Part shown: positions 1 through 8,224 of the stretch, piece by piece | Layout of the letters: the number at the start of each line of letters is the position of its first letter | Position numbering within the stretch: position 1 is the first letter of the stretch | From: Chara braunii | Lineage: Eukaryota; Streptophyta; Charophyceae; Charales; Characeae | Assembly (NCBI GenBank): GCA_003427395.1 | Contig: BFEA01000042.1 | Location: forward strand, 4,368,240 to 4,390,739 | Reading direction: 5' to 3' | DNA: 22,500 bases | Program-made: the position numbers and the translations under genes | Notes under the pieces: generated by a model | What the model saw: the letters and a program-made list of their open reading frames with translations, nothing else | Told to the model about the DNA's origin: nothing | Databases searched by the model: none

Positions 1-7
1 CGCTGTT

Positions 8-240
8 AGCAGCACTGTGAGTGCTATCAGCAGCACTGTGAGCGCTATCAGCAGCACTGTGAGCGCTATCAGCAGCACTGTGAGTGCTGTCAGCAGCACT
101 TGGAGCGCTGTCAGCAGCACTGTCAGCATCAGTGCCAATGTCAGCAACAGTGTCAGCGTCATTATTGTCAGCAAGTCAGCAGCACTGTGAGTAGCACTGT
201 CAACAGCAGTGTCAGCAGTGCCAGCAGCAATGTCAGCACT
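8..240. repeat. 21-bp minisatellite, Ser/Thr/Val-codon-like
   Basis: Five consecutive 21-bp units (8-28, 29-49, 50-70, 71-91, 92-112) of the type AGCAGCACTGTGAGYGCTRTC run in phase, then decay to about 240 into looser CAGCA/TGTCAG units. Unit length is a multiple of three. One frame reads SSTVSAI repeated from base 2 until a stop at 188; a second frame stays open to 309 with the same serine-rich flavour. It may be the tail of a coding repeat that starts left of the window, or only a noncoding minisatellite. The array touches the window edge, so its full length is unknown. Confidence 0.8.
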
Positions 241-309
241 GTCAGTGCAGTGATTGTTCGGGTTTTACGTGTTTTTGTTTTGAGTGGCTTGTATTCTACA
301 CTAACGTAG

Positions 310-1847
310 ACGCTAGTAGAATTCAACCACTGGGATTCGAGCTTCTGACAACCAAAAGGCTAAAGTGAGCTGGAAGAGACCACGGCTGTTGCGGACCTGA
401 CCTGAAACACTGGCCGGGCCCATCTGGGCGTCACAGACCAGACGGTCTGGACTGGGTCCGAAATTTCCAGATCTGATTCCGACCAGGCAGTTGCCCGGAA
501 AAAAAGGGTATTTCTAGATCCGTAACTTTCGGTCTGATTTTTTTTTTTTTTTTGGTTATTCGAAATGACTTGAATTACAATGCTGCTCAAAAAAGAAAAG
601 AGAGAGAGCCTGGCTAGACTGCGAAAGCATGAGGATGGAGAGAAAGAGGATGCACTCCGTCACGCATGCAAAATTGCCATACCAAGTAGAGCATAGATCG
701 AAAAACCATAGATCGATTAAACATCGAACAAACCCAACCACACGGCCAATACCCCGGCGTGTTTTGTCCCCCCTGCACGTGGACTCTTCAGGGGGAAGAA
801 CTCCCAGTGAGAAGAAGCTCGGCAAAAGCATTGATCCATGGAGGCCATTCCTAAGCTTTGCCTCCTTTTATAGCTACCCTACTCCTACACGCCTCAGCAG
901 ATTACAAGCAGCGAGGTCGGTGCCAAGTGCACCAGCACCCTCCTTAACTCGTAGTGTCCATCCCTTCCATGATCGGCTGTGCCTAGCGCTCTTAGAGGCC
1001 ACGATAACCAAACGCGTCAGACCCAAGTGCACCTCCACAGCACAAAAGCGGAGATCGCCTGGACACCTCCGTATGTCAATACTCTAAGCCGCCTGAAGCC
1101 ACCGTAGCGCCGTCAAGGCGTAATCCGGCAAACTGGTGAAGAAAAGTACCCCGAGTATTGAACTAGGAAGAAGGTGAATCACTATCCTCCTGAGCCTGCC
1201 ATTGCCTTCCTCGTGCAGCGGCACCGCCAGCGCAAAACCCAACTGTCCGCAAGTTGCCGGCCAAGCCAGGCCAGAATGAGCTCGAACCATCCTCACTGTC
1301 CTGGTATATACTCATCAGATGCCAGCTTGCGAACTCCCTACAGCACCCGTCCCCAATGAGGTGAGCGGGACCAGAGATGCATTACTGCCAAAATCCCAAC
1401 TAGATTCCTGTTTGTAGCAAAAATCCTCGTTCGTGTCTGGGGACCCAAGACAACCCTCAGCAGGTACAGTGGTAGCGCTCATCTGAAGGATGAATCCCTA
1501 TCCGTATAGCAGCCATATGCAACCCACCCTCCGTTTTTTTTGCTCTGCTGCGATGGGTACCGAAAGTGGGTCCACCTTTTATTCCAGATTCTTCTGTTTT
1601 GCTCAACCTTTTTTGTTCAGATTCTTCTTTTTTTCCCCCTTTATTTTTTTCAAAAATTTAAAGACTTGTGGACGAGTGCCCGTCTTGTGACCACTGCCAT
1701 TCTCAATTCCGGCCACTTAGTCTTTTCTTTTCCTCCCAATAAACGATTTATGCGGCCATTTACTTTTAAGTAAGTTAGTCAAGAGAAGTCCAGTCTGTGT
1801 TCGGATAGATATACACACTTTTTTTTATATTTTTAAATCATTGATCA
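310..1847. other. No recognisable gene; AT-rich, with homopolymer runs
   Basis: Open frames here are short and show no domain I recognise. The longest (629-1087 plus, 152 codons) has no family motif and overlaps an equally open minus-strand frame, so I do not call it a gene. There is a T16 run at 538-553 and T-rich stretches at 1533-1660. The stretch between about 560 and 1480 could be old LTR-type or other retroelement debris, but I could not pair it with another copy in this window. Confidence 0.5.
864..872 (-). promoter_or_regulatory. Possible TATA box (TATAAAAGG, minus strand)
   Basis: The minus strand reads TATAAAAGG here, followed downstream by about 300 bases that end in an A16 run (538-553 read on the minus strand). 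The arrangement looks like a promoter plus a polyadenylated transcript unit, but no coding product or LTR boundaries support it. A chance match is possible. Confidence 0.25.
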
Positions 1848-1855
1848 ACGGTTAG
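1848..1855 (+). repeat. Target-site duplication, left copy (ACGGTTAG)
   Basis: The octamer ACGGTTAG sits immediately outside the left terminal inverted repeat and recurs at 3190-3197 immediately outside the right one, in the same orientation. An 8-bp duplication is the hallmark of hAT and P superfamily insertions. Confidence 0.85.
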
Positions 1856-2353
1856 CATACTTGCGGCGCATCCCGCGCCACCCGCGCACATGCGGCGCAC
1901 TGCGCATTGCGCACTTGGCGCGCGCACCCGGTGCGCCGCATGGGCAAAACTCGGGGTCAACCAAAAAAAAAAAAAGTTGGGGAGAGGGTGAATCGAAATT
2001 CCCACGCCCAGCCAAAATTTGGACATCGCCCGCACAATTTTTTTTCAGGGCCGCGCTGCCCCAAAACTCGGTGTGCTGTCATGTTTGCTGTACACAACTC
2101 CATGCTATCTTCAGTGTATCCGGGTCCTTTCAGAGGTCCAATACAGTCATGATGAGGACACGTCTGTGGAACCGTTGCTTTCCTCTCATTACTTCCAGAT
2201 ATAGAAAACGACAGAACTGACAGTTGTGTTTCCTTGGTGCTTTTGCTATAAAAAAAATAAAATGAGTGAACGTCCGTGACATCCTCATGGGGCGTGGCTC
2301 CGGTTTTGGGCAACGGATACTCCTGACAATGGGCCTCGCTCCACCACTCTCGC

Positions 2354-2381
2354 CACTCTCGAAATGCGCAAAACGAGAGTG
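2354..2381. repeat. Short perfect hairpin CACTCTCG/CGAGAGTG
   Basis: Perfect 8-bp inverted repeat at 2354-2361 and 2374-2381 with a 12-base loop, inside the DNA transposon. No function can be assigned. Confidence 0.5.
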
Positions 2382-2537
2382 AATATTCCCCTAGAACAAG
2401 TAAAGATACATCGCCAAGATTTTTGTCTTTTGTGCATTTCTGGAGTAGTGCAGCGACGCCCTAAGACCCTTCTAGACTCAGCTACGGGCNTGATTCCAGG
2501 CATCATTNNCGTTAGATACATCCAGAAAAGTCCTACG

Positions 2538-2638
2538 TTCTTCCCTCGAATACAACGTACGGTCATTATAGCTGTATCTAGACGGAAAGATACCTCAAAT
2601 ACAGCTATAACGACCGAACATTGTATTCGGGGAAGAAG
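2538..2638. repeat. Large imperfect hairpin inside the DNA transposon
   Basis: The left arm (about 2538-2580) and the right arm (about 2595-2638) are inverted copies. Both contain TTCTTCCC, GAATACAA, CGGTC and TTATAGCTGTAT in order when the right arm is reverse complemented, with only a handful of mismatches and one indel over about 40 bases. The loop is under 20 bases. It may be a nested miniature inverted-repeat element or an internal structural feature of the host transposon; a transcript would fold into a pre-miRNA-sized stem. Confidence 0.75.
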
Positions 2639-2787
2639 GTAGTGTGAGTAGGAGATACGAGATACGGCCCGGTCTGTTTTTTTTTTTTTTGTTGCTTTTG
2701 TTTTCCGAGACATACATAGTAACTGTTGTCTTTTGCCGTTCTTCTGACACTGCCAATAATGACTGTATGCGACCTGATAGTAGAGTA

Positions 2788-2950
2788 GGATACATTTGGG
2801 GCAACACTGCCCTCCATACAGGGCGGAAACTTGGTTGGAGGGCGGGAACGCGGATCCAGGCCGTGTTGTCTCCTCGAAATTGCTGCTGCTCATGAATGTA
2901 TCTGGCCTGGCAGTTAGAAGGATACATTCGAGGGCAACGCTGCCCTCGAT
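2788..2950. repeat. Internal repeats GGATACATT...GGCAACRCTGCCCTC
   Basis: Two direct copies of about 30 bases start at 2788 and 2920. Each holds GGATACATT followed by a small hairpin closed on an ACAC or ACGC tetraloop; the second is a perfect 8-bp stem, CGAGGGCA-ACGC-TGCCCTCG, at 2929-2948. A third, looser copy lies inverted at about 2861-2903 (AGATACATTC on the minus strand, followed by a CGAGGA/CAAC-like stretch). Such repeats could be subterminal binding sites of a transposase supplied in trans; that role is inference. Confidence 0.6.
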
Positions 2951-2987
2951 CAAAGTTTACGGACGCAGCGAAGTAGTTCCCTGCACT

Positions 2988-3004
2988 ACACACACACACA
3001 CACA
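2988..3004. repeat. (CA)n microsatellite
   Basis: An uninterrupted ACAC run of about 17 bases, next to an A-rich stretch (3005-3021), just inside the right GCGC-rich arm of the DNA transposon. Confidence 0.8.
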
Positions 3005-3189
3005 AACAAAATAAAAAAAAGAAGGCCCGCGCACCAGCGGCGCACCAGCAAAGTTGCGCCCTGCACGGTGCGCTGCACCTGTATGCGTTTTGTGCGCGGT
3101 GTGCGCACATGCGCTCGCATCTTAGATCCGTGCACGGCGCAAGGCGCACTGCACCGCATGGCGCACCACACTGGTGCGGCGCAAGTATG

Positions 3190-3197
3190 ACGGTTAG
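3190..3197 (+). repeat. Target-site duplication, right copy (ACGGTTAG)
   Basis: Exact repeat of 1848-1855, directly outside the right inverted terminus. Confidence 0.85.
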
Positions 3198-3385
3198 TCT
3201 TTTCCACCATTGTGGAAAAAGTGCTCATCTTGATTGACTTCAAAATGGTGATTGTCTTTAAAAAGTTATGTTTTCACTTGGTTGTAATCTTGCCTATGTG
3301 TATATTTCGTTTCTACATGTTACCTAGATAGCATAGTACATCCTACATAGCATACCAAGTTACCCTTTTTTTTTTTTTTCACAAG

Positions 3386-3503
3386 GTAAAGCATCGGGAC
3401 TTCCCAGGAGGTCACCCATCCCAGTACTATCCCGGCCCAATGACGCTTGGCGTCCGAGAGCTCGGATGGGATCGGACGCATTAGCTGTGGTATATGACTA
3501 TAT
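3386..3503 (-). rRNA. 5S ribosomal RNA copy, probably a retroposed pseudogene
   Basis: Read on the minus strand, this stretch carries the 5S landmarks in order: CATAyACCAC near the 5' end, CCGATCCCATCCGAGCTC, CCAAGCG, TTGGGCC, TAGTACTGGGATGGGTG and ACCTCCTGGGAAGTCC. The last two blocks, which include the internal control region (C box), are close to land-plant 5S. The 5' terminal strand is altered (two extra bases near CATATACCAC) and does not pair well with the 3' end, so helix I looks damaged. Right after the 3' end comes an A14 run (3366-3379), not the T-run that Pol III termination needs. This favours a reverse-transcribed, poly(A)-tailed copy, or a 5S-headed SINE, over a working gene. 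No tandem 5S neighbour is seen. Confidence 0.8.
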
Positions 3504-3674
3504 TCTCGATTTAGAGTCTTCCGCCTCACATAACACACTGTGAAAATGAATGTGTACAGGCTGTCTTTCCGCTCTGGTACATAATGAGGGGGTGTTTGGG
3601 GGAAGACAGCAGCCGTATTTGTTCTCAGTTTTCAGTACACTAGAGTATGTGTATACTAGACAGTATATGATATG

Positions 3675-3709
3675 CTTCTTTTTTCTTTTTTCTTTTTTCT
3701 TTTTTTTTC
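3675..3709. repeat. Polypyrimidine tract (poly(A)-like tail on minus strand)
   Basis: Runs of T6 to T9 separated by single C. On the minus strand it reads as a degenerate poly(A) tail, like the better-supported one at 12127-12176. A minus-strand retroposon could end here, but I could not define its body between 3709 and the solo LTR. Confidence 0.5.
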
Positions 3710-3820
3710 AAATGGTAACACTAGTATTTCACTCATCAGCTGCCAGTGGAGTTTGAAGGGGTGTACCAACTGAGCGAGGCCAGTTGTAGACAACATAGTA
3801 TTCTACGTTTGTCAAGTCTA

Positions 3821-5083
3821 TGCAATGACTTGCTGTTTGCTGCCGCCGGTGACCCGTCGACCCGAGGCTGTAACATAGGTAGGCCAGATTTGTAATTTTG
3901 TTTGGCTGAGGGCTAACCGAGAGAGACCTGCCTGTAAGGAAAATTCGTGAGGAACATATCTGCAAATTTCGGGAAAATATAAGCCCGCACTAACTGGAAT
4001 TTCCTACAGCTACCCTAACTGCCAATAGCAGGCCCGGGCTACCCCTAGGCCAGACAGGCCCTACGGGCCTAAGCTGATAGATGGTCCTATAGCCTATAGC
4101 TGTTTAGGGAGAGGCCCTAGAGGCAGAAACTGAAACGGTACCGGTCGGTCCAGTCAGTCCGGTCTAGGTCTAGGCTAGTGTAGTTCTATTAATACATTGT
4201 AGGAATGGTTCAGGGCTTTTTGCAGTTGGTACCGTGTACGTCGCTGCTGCGCAACGCATGAACTGGAGTGGTGACAGCTTCAGCGTTGGAGGAGACGGAC
4301 ATAGCCGGACCTGCGAAGTGTAGGCCATAGCTGGGACCTGCGCTGTGCTCTGACAGCACGTGGGGCTGTTCAGAGGTCCGGGCTATCTGAAGTCTGCTGG
4401 AGGCAAGTGAAGTTGGTGCCCTGCTGAACCCTCGTCAGGAGTAGGGTTTCAGGGTGTGCAGCGCTGCAGCCATAGCTGCAGCTATCTTCCTCAGAGCTCA
4501 TCTTTGTCAAGAGAGGTGGCGCTGCTACAGACTTCCACCAGGAAGTCCTCTGGCACTTCATCATCATCAGATACTGTGGCGCTGGTCTTCTTCGTCATCC
4601 TCTGAGAGGCGCTTGGCCTCAGAGGCCTGTTTCAGGATGGCGCTTCCCTTTGGAGGCAATATCTGGGTGGCACTAGTTGTTTCAGGGACTCAGGGGTAGT
4701 ATAGTGGTTACTCAGGGTTGGGGAGTGAAGTGCTGCTCATTTCTGAGCAGCGCACCATGGTTCTGGGGTTGTCCTGACAATTCGAGACTCCGAGTTCAAT
4801 AAACAGTGTGTATACTGTGTGTGGTCTATCATTGCTTCATTGTTTCCTGGATGTGATCTACTCTGCTTTCCTTTGTGACTGGTTGTGAACATTCTGTGGA
4901 GCAAATTGCACGTTCAGCGTTTTCTGTCATATCGCATGGACAAGTCTTCCGCTGTGTGTATCTCCCCCTGTGCGGTGTGATACTCCCATCCTCTCCCCTT
5001 CCTTCTGTGTATGTATGGGCATACCTGGAAGTCTATATGAGCGAGTGTTGGTCATCTGACAAGAAACAACCGGGTTCATAACA
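3821..5083 (+). mobile_element. Solo LTR of the same gypsy family
   Basis: A 1263-bp copy of the LTR that bounds the full-length element at 5559-15517. It starts TGCAATGACTTGCTG and ends GGTTCATAACA. It is followed by unrelated sequence rather than by a primer-binding site, and no internal region lies on either side. TCTAT occurs at both borders (left copy overlapping the first LTR base, right copy at 5084-5088), fitting a 5-bp duplication and later LTR-LTR recombination. It retains about 70 bases (GAGGAACATATC...CTACAGC region) that the 5' LTR of the full element lacks but the 3' LTR keeps. Orientation is the same as the full element. Confidence 0.88.
4799..4804 (+). promoter_or_regulatory. 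Polyadenylation signal AATAAA in the solo LTR
   Basis: AATAAA at the position equivalent to 6460 and 15232 in the other two LTRs, about 280 bases before the LTR end. Conservation in all three copies supports it as the element's poly(A) signal, marking the R region. Confidence 0.65.
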
Positions 5084-5139
5084 TCTATATGTTTCTCGCT
5101 TTTCAGTGCTCAAGACTATGTGCATACTTACTTTGGCGC

Positions 5140-5558
5140 TTTGTCATCCATAGACTGTATAGTACTTAGTATACTAACTCTGTTAGATTGCATAGTACAT
5201 AGCATCGTGGTGTCATCCATAGACTGCATAGTACTTAGTATACTGTACGAGCTCTGTTTTTTTTTACTGCATAGTATTCTACGCTGCACAGTACATAGCA
5301 TAGCGTCGCTATGTCATCCATAGACTGCGTAGTACTTAGTATGCTATACTAGCTCTGTTTGACTGCATAGCATTCTAGACTGCATAGTACATAGCATCGC
5401 TGTGTCATCCATAAAATGCATAGTACTTAGTATGCTATACTAGCTCTGTTTGACTGCATAGCATTCTAGACTGCTTTGTACATAGCATCGCTGTGTCATC
5501 CATAGACGGCATAGTATACTAGCTCTGTTTGACTGCATAGTATAATATTCTAGACTAT
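5140..5558. repeat. About 90-bp tandem array, left half
   Basis: Roughly five consecutive units start with GTCATCCATAGACTGC, followed by GTAGTACTTAGTATRCTATACTAGC, CTCTGTTTGACTGCATAG, TTCTAGACTGC and ATAGTACATAGCATCGCTG. Units begin near 5144, 5209, 5310, 5402 and 5495; the full ones are about 91 bp and some are shortened. The array is AT-rich and crowded with TAGTAC/GTATAC-type palindromes. It is interrupted at 5559 by the gypsy element and resumes at 15518. Confidence 0.85.
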
Positions 5559-6743
5559 TGCAATGACTTGCTGATTCTGCAGCCTCCGGCTCGTCGCACC
5601 GATAGGTAGGTTAGATTCGCCAATTTGTTTGGCTGAGGGCTAGCCGAGATAGACGGGCTTATGGGCCTAACTGCGAATAGCAGACCCGGGCTACCACTAC
5701 CGGTAGGACAGACGGGTCTATGGGCCTACACTGTTAGACTGGTCTTATAGCTTATAGCCGGGTAGGGAGAGGTCCTAGAGGCCGAAACAGAAACGATACC
5801 GGTCAGTCCAGTCAGTACGGTCTGGGTCGTGTCTAGGCTGGAGTAGACTATTAATAGAATTGGGAAGTCTATTCAGGGCTTTTGGCAGTGGGTACCGTGC
5901 ACATCGAGGGATGCAATGCGTGAACTGGAGTGGTACAGCTTAAGCGTTGGAGGAGACAGACATAGCCAGACCCTCGAAGCGTCGACCATAGTTGGGACCT
6001 TCGCTGTTCTCTGACAACACGCGGGGTTGTCCAGAGGTCTGGGCTATTTGAGGTCTGCGGGGAGCAGGGGAAGTTGGTGCCCTGTTGAACCCTCCTCAGG
6101 AGTAGGGTTTCAGGGTAGTGGCGCTGCAGCCATAGCTGCAGCTTGCATCCTCAGAGAGCATCTTTGTCAGGAGAGGTGGCGCTGCTGGAGATCTTTATCT
6201 GGGAGGCCTTCTAGCACTTCATCTTCATCAGAGACTGTGGCGCTGGTCTTCTTCTTCACCCTCTGAGAGGCGCTTGGCCTCAGAGGCCTATTTCATGGCG
6301 GCGCTTCCCTCTGGAGGCAGTATCTGGGTGGCGCTTGTTGTTTCATGGACTCTGGGGTAGTGATAGCGGTTATTCGGGGCTGGGGGAAGAAGTGCTGCTC
6401 ATTTCTGAGCAGCGCACCGTGGCTCTGTGGCTATTCTGACAAAACGATGTTCGGAGTTTAATAAACAATATTGCTACTGTGTGGACTATCTTTGCTTCAT
6501 TGTTTTCCGGATGTGATCTACTCGGCTTTCATTTGTGACTGGTTGTGAGGACTCTGTGGAGCGAATTGCACTTTCAGTGTACTCTGTCATATCGCATGGT
6601 TAAGTTTTCCACCGTGTTTCTCTCTCCCAGTGCGGTGTGAGACTCTCATCCTCTCCCCTTCCTTGTGTGTATGTATGGGCATACTTGGAAGTCTATGTGA
6701 GTGAGTGTTGGTCCTTTGACAACAAGCAACCAGGTTCATAACA
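5559..6743 (+). repeat. 5' LTR of the gypsy element
   Basis: Direct repeat of 14260-15517, beginning TGCAATGACTTGCTG and ending TTCATAACA. It is about 73 bp shorter than the 3' LTR because a stretch after GCTAGCCGAGATA is missing. In its place is a second copy of a GACGGGyyTATGGGCCTA motif that also occurs about 65 bases downstream. Contains a conserved U3 stem (GCTGCAGC-CATA-GCTGCAGC, 6123-6142) and AATAAA at 6460. No convincing TATA box was found. Confidence 0.9.
6460..6465 (+). promoter_or_regulatory. Polyadenylation signal AATAAA in the 5' LTR
   Basis: AATAAA conserved at the same position in all three LTR copies, followed by a TTGCTACTGTGTG-rich stretch. Confidence 0.65.
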
Positions 6744-6745
6744 GT

Positions 6746-6757
6746 TGGTATCAGAGC
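6746..6757 (+). promoter_or_regulatory. Primer-binding site, initiator tRNA-Met
   Basis: TGGTATCAGAGC begins two bases after the LTR end. This 12-mer is complementary to the 3' end of plant initiator tRNA-Met and is the commonest PBS in plant LTR retrotransposons. The match extends a little further (GATTGG). It fixes the 3' boundary of the 5' LTR and the plus orientation. Confidence 0.93.
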
Positions 6758-8224
6758 GATTGGATCCAACAGTGATGCAGAGATGAGTTGGGGCAACTAC
6801 CATCATCTGGCGAGACATTGGAGTTGAGTCGCATGGTGATTTGTCATCTTCTGTGTTGGCAACAGTGAAGGTGGTAGTGACAAGTGTGTGGCGAGAGGTA
6901 TTGGATAAAGGGTGATGCACTTTTGTTCATGGTTGTTCAGAAGTGAATGGCGATTACTACTCGGAGCCTGGGAGGCTCGGAGGAGGCTAATTTTAGCCTG
7001 GTGATTTATATGAGATTGGCGATTTGTAAGGAAGTGACCCCCAGAGTGTTGTGATTTTGGGATTGGGTCAGAATCCCCAATTCCCAAGCAGCACAGTGCA
7101 GGTTGGAGCAACGCTGCACCAAATTTTTCAGTTATTGGCATCTGGGAGTCCAGGTTCGTTGAATCTGTCAGTTGGGGGTGAAGCGCAACAGTGAGATCTA
7201 GAGGATCACCAAGTTTCAGAGAATTCTGGACGTGGGAACACTGGGAATAGTCAGGAGAAAAAACTGGCGAGATGGGTCTCAGGAGACAGCCATAGCCAGA
7301 GTTTCATCCTTCCCCTTCAGAGATGTGCTCCTTACTCCACTCTGTGTGGTGATTCTGGGGCTATTTTTAGATTAGCGAAATTTGGCCTGTAAGTCTGTAG
7401 ACAGTTGAAAATCAAAATTTTGACTGTGAGACAGCCATAGCCAATTTTTCCTACCTATCTTCTTTGACTTCTACTAACCCTGTTTGACCCTCTCTCTGAC
7501 TCAATTTTCATCTGTGATTGTTTTACAGTGTTGCGATTCATACTGTGCTGTGAATTGGATTGTTCAGGGTCATACCGTCAGTAATAAGGAAAACTTGAAT
7601 TATGCGCTTCCATAGCTGAAGCTTGGCCAGGCTAGGGTTAGTCATAACTTTGGTTTTGTCCGTCATAATCCAGTTCTGTCTGTCCCTGGTAAATCACAAT
7701 TCAGTGTTTGGTCTGTGTTTGAAATCGCACTGTTAGATTTGGTGTATTGAGTCAATTACAGTGAAATATGTACTTCGCCATACCCTGGGTATGGCATACA
7801 GGGTGGTAAGGTCAGTAGGGTAAGTCTAAAAATAGAACACCGTGTAAATGGTTACATCTTGGTTATTTGTAGGTACCTGTTAGTCACTGATGGTCACTCT
7901 GTCTGATTACTACTTACCACTAATCAGTCCAGGACTGCATCTTGTAAGTGTGTGATATGCGAATTGAAGTAATTGCACTCAATTGAGGTGTCAGGGCCAT
8001 GAATGGAAAATCGTGAAAGTGATTTTTGTTGAGTTTGCTCTAAGCTGACAGCTGACCCTAAAGCGGTCTGCAAAGACTGAACGGTTGTCTGCTTTTACTA
8101 ACCAACTTCTTCTTTAGTCAGGTGACAACAATTGGGCGAGTACTAAAGAGAAAACCCAATTCTTGTTGACTTCCCTTTCTGTTTCGTAGTTTGTTTATCT
8201 TATCTGTTTTGTGGGTTTTTCAAA
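6758..8224 (+). other. Untranslated leader of the gypsy element
   Basis: About 1.47 kb between the PBS and the gag start without a coding frame I recognise; a minus-strand open frame at 6803-7141 has no family motif. The leader contains CAGCCATAGCCA twice (about 7288 and 7436), close to GACATAGCCA and CCATAGCT motifs in the LTRs, and a perfect 9-bp inverted repeat at 7777-7795. Such a leader would carry packaging and dimerisation signals; that is inference. Confidence 0.6.
7777..7795. repeat. Perfect palindrome GCCATACCC-T-GGGTATGGC in the leader
   Basis: Nine-base arms around a single central base. The length and perfection stand out in an otherwise decayed element. It could act as an RNA self-pairing site in the genomic transcript, but no homologous leader is available here to test conservation. 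Confidence 0.6.

Larger units (their letters stand above)
1856..3189. mobile_element. Nonautonomous DNA transposon with GCGC-rich inverted repeats (hAT/P-like)
   Basis: A 1334-bp element. The left end begins CATACTTGCGGCGCA and the reverse complement of the right end begins CATACTTGCGCCGCA (14 of 15 identical). Inverted similarity then continues, more loosely, for about 65 bases through GCGC-rich sequence. Both ends abut a perfect 8-bp direct repeat. No transposase is visible: the longest frame (2285-2953 minus, 222 codons) lacks any DDE or hAT dimerisation motif and spans ambiguous bases at 2490 and 2508-2509. The arms carry dense TGCGC subrepeats (about 1856-1950 and 3030-3189), far more GC- and CpG-rich than the flanks. 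The interior holds a large hairpin, repeated GATACAT motifs, a T-run (about 2678-2690) and a CA microsatellite. The TSD length suggests hAT or P; the TIR sequence does not settle which. Boundaries are firm, the superfamily is not. Confidence 0.8.

Noticed and set aside
8-240. CRISPR-like array
   Set aside because: The 21-bp units are directly adjacent with no unique spacers, and the window is eukaryotic in character.
437-455. Palindrome CCAGACGGTCTGG as an operator-like site
   Set aside because: Only 6-bp arms, seen once, in sequence with no gene nearby.
629-1087. A 152-codon plus-strand gene
   Set aside because: No family motif, overlap with an open minus-strand frame, and composition like the surrounding noncoding DNA.
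2285-2953. A 222-codon minus-strand frame as a transposase gene
   Set aside because: It has no recognisable domain, runs through ambiguous bases and a hairpin, and overlaps other open frames of similar length; it looks like chance openness.
3366-3379. Pol III terminator for the 5S copy
   Set aside because: The T-run is on the plus strand, while the 5S is on the minus strand, so the transcript would show an A-run.
3320-3540. Cassandra-type LTR carrying 5S
   Set aside because: No second copy of the 5S-bearing segment, no PBS and no purine tract near it; cannot be ruled out from this window alone.
5120-5323. A 67-codon coding frame in the tandem array
   Set aside because: It is the translation of the repeat (IDCIVLSIL units) with no independent support for coding.
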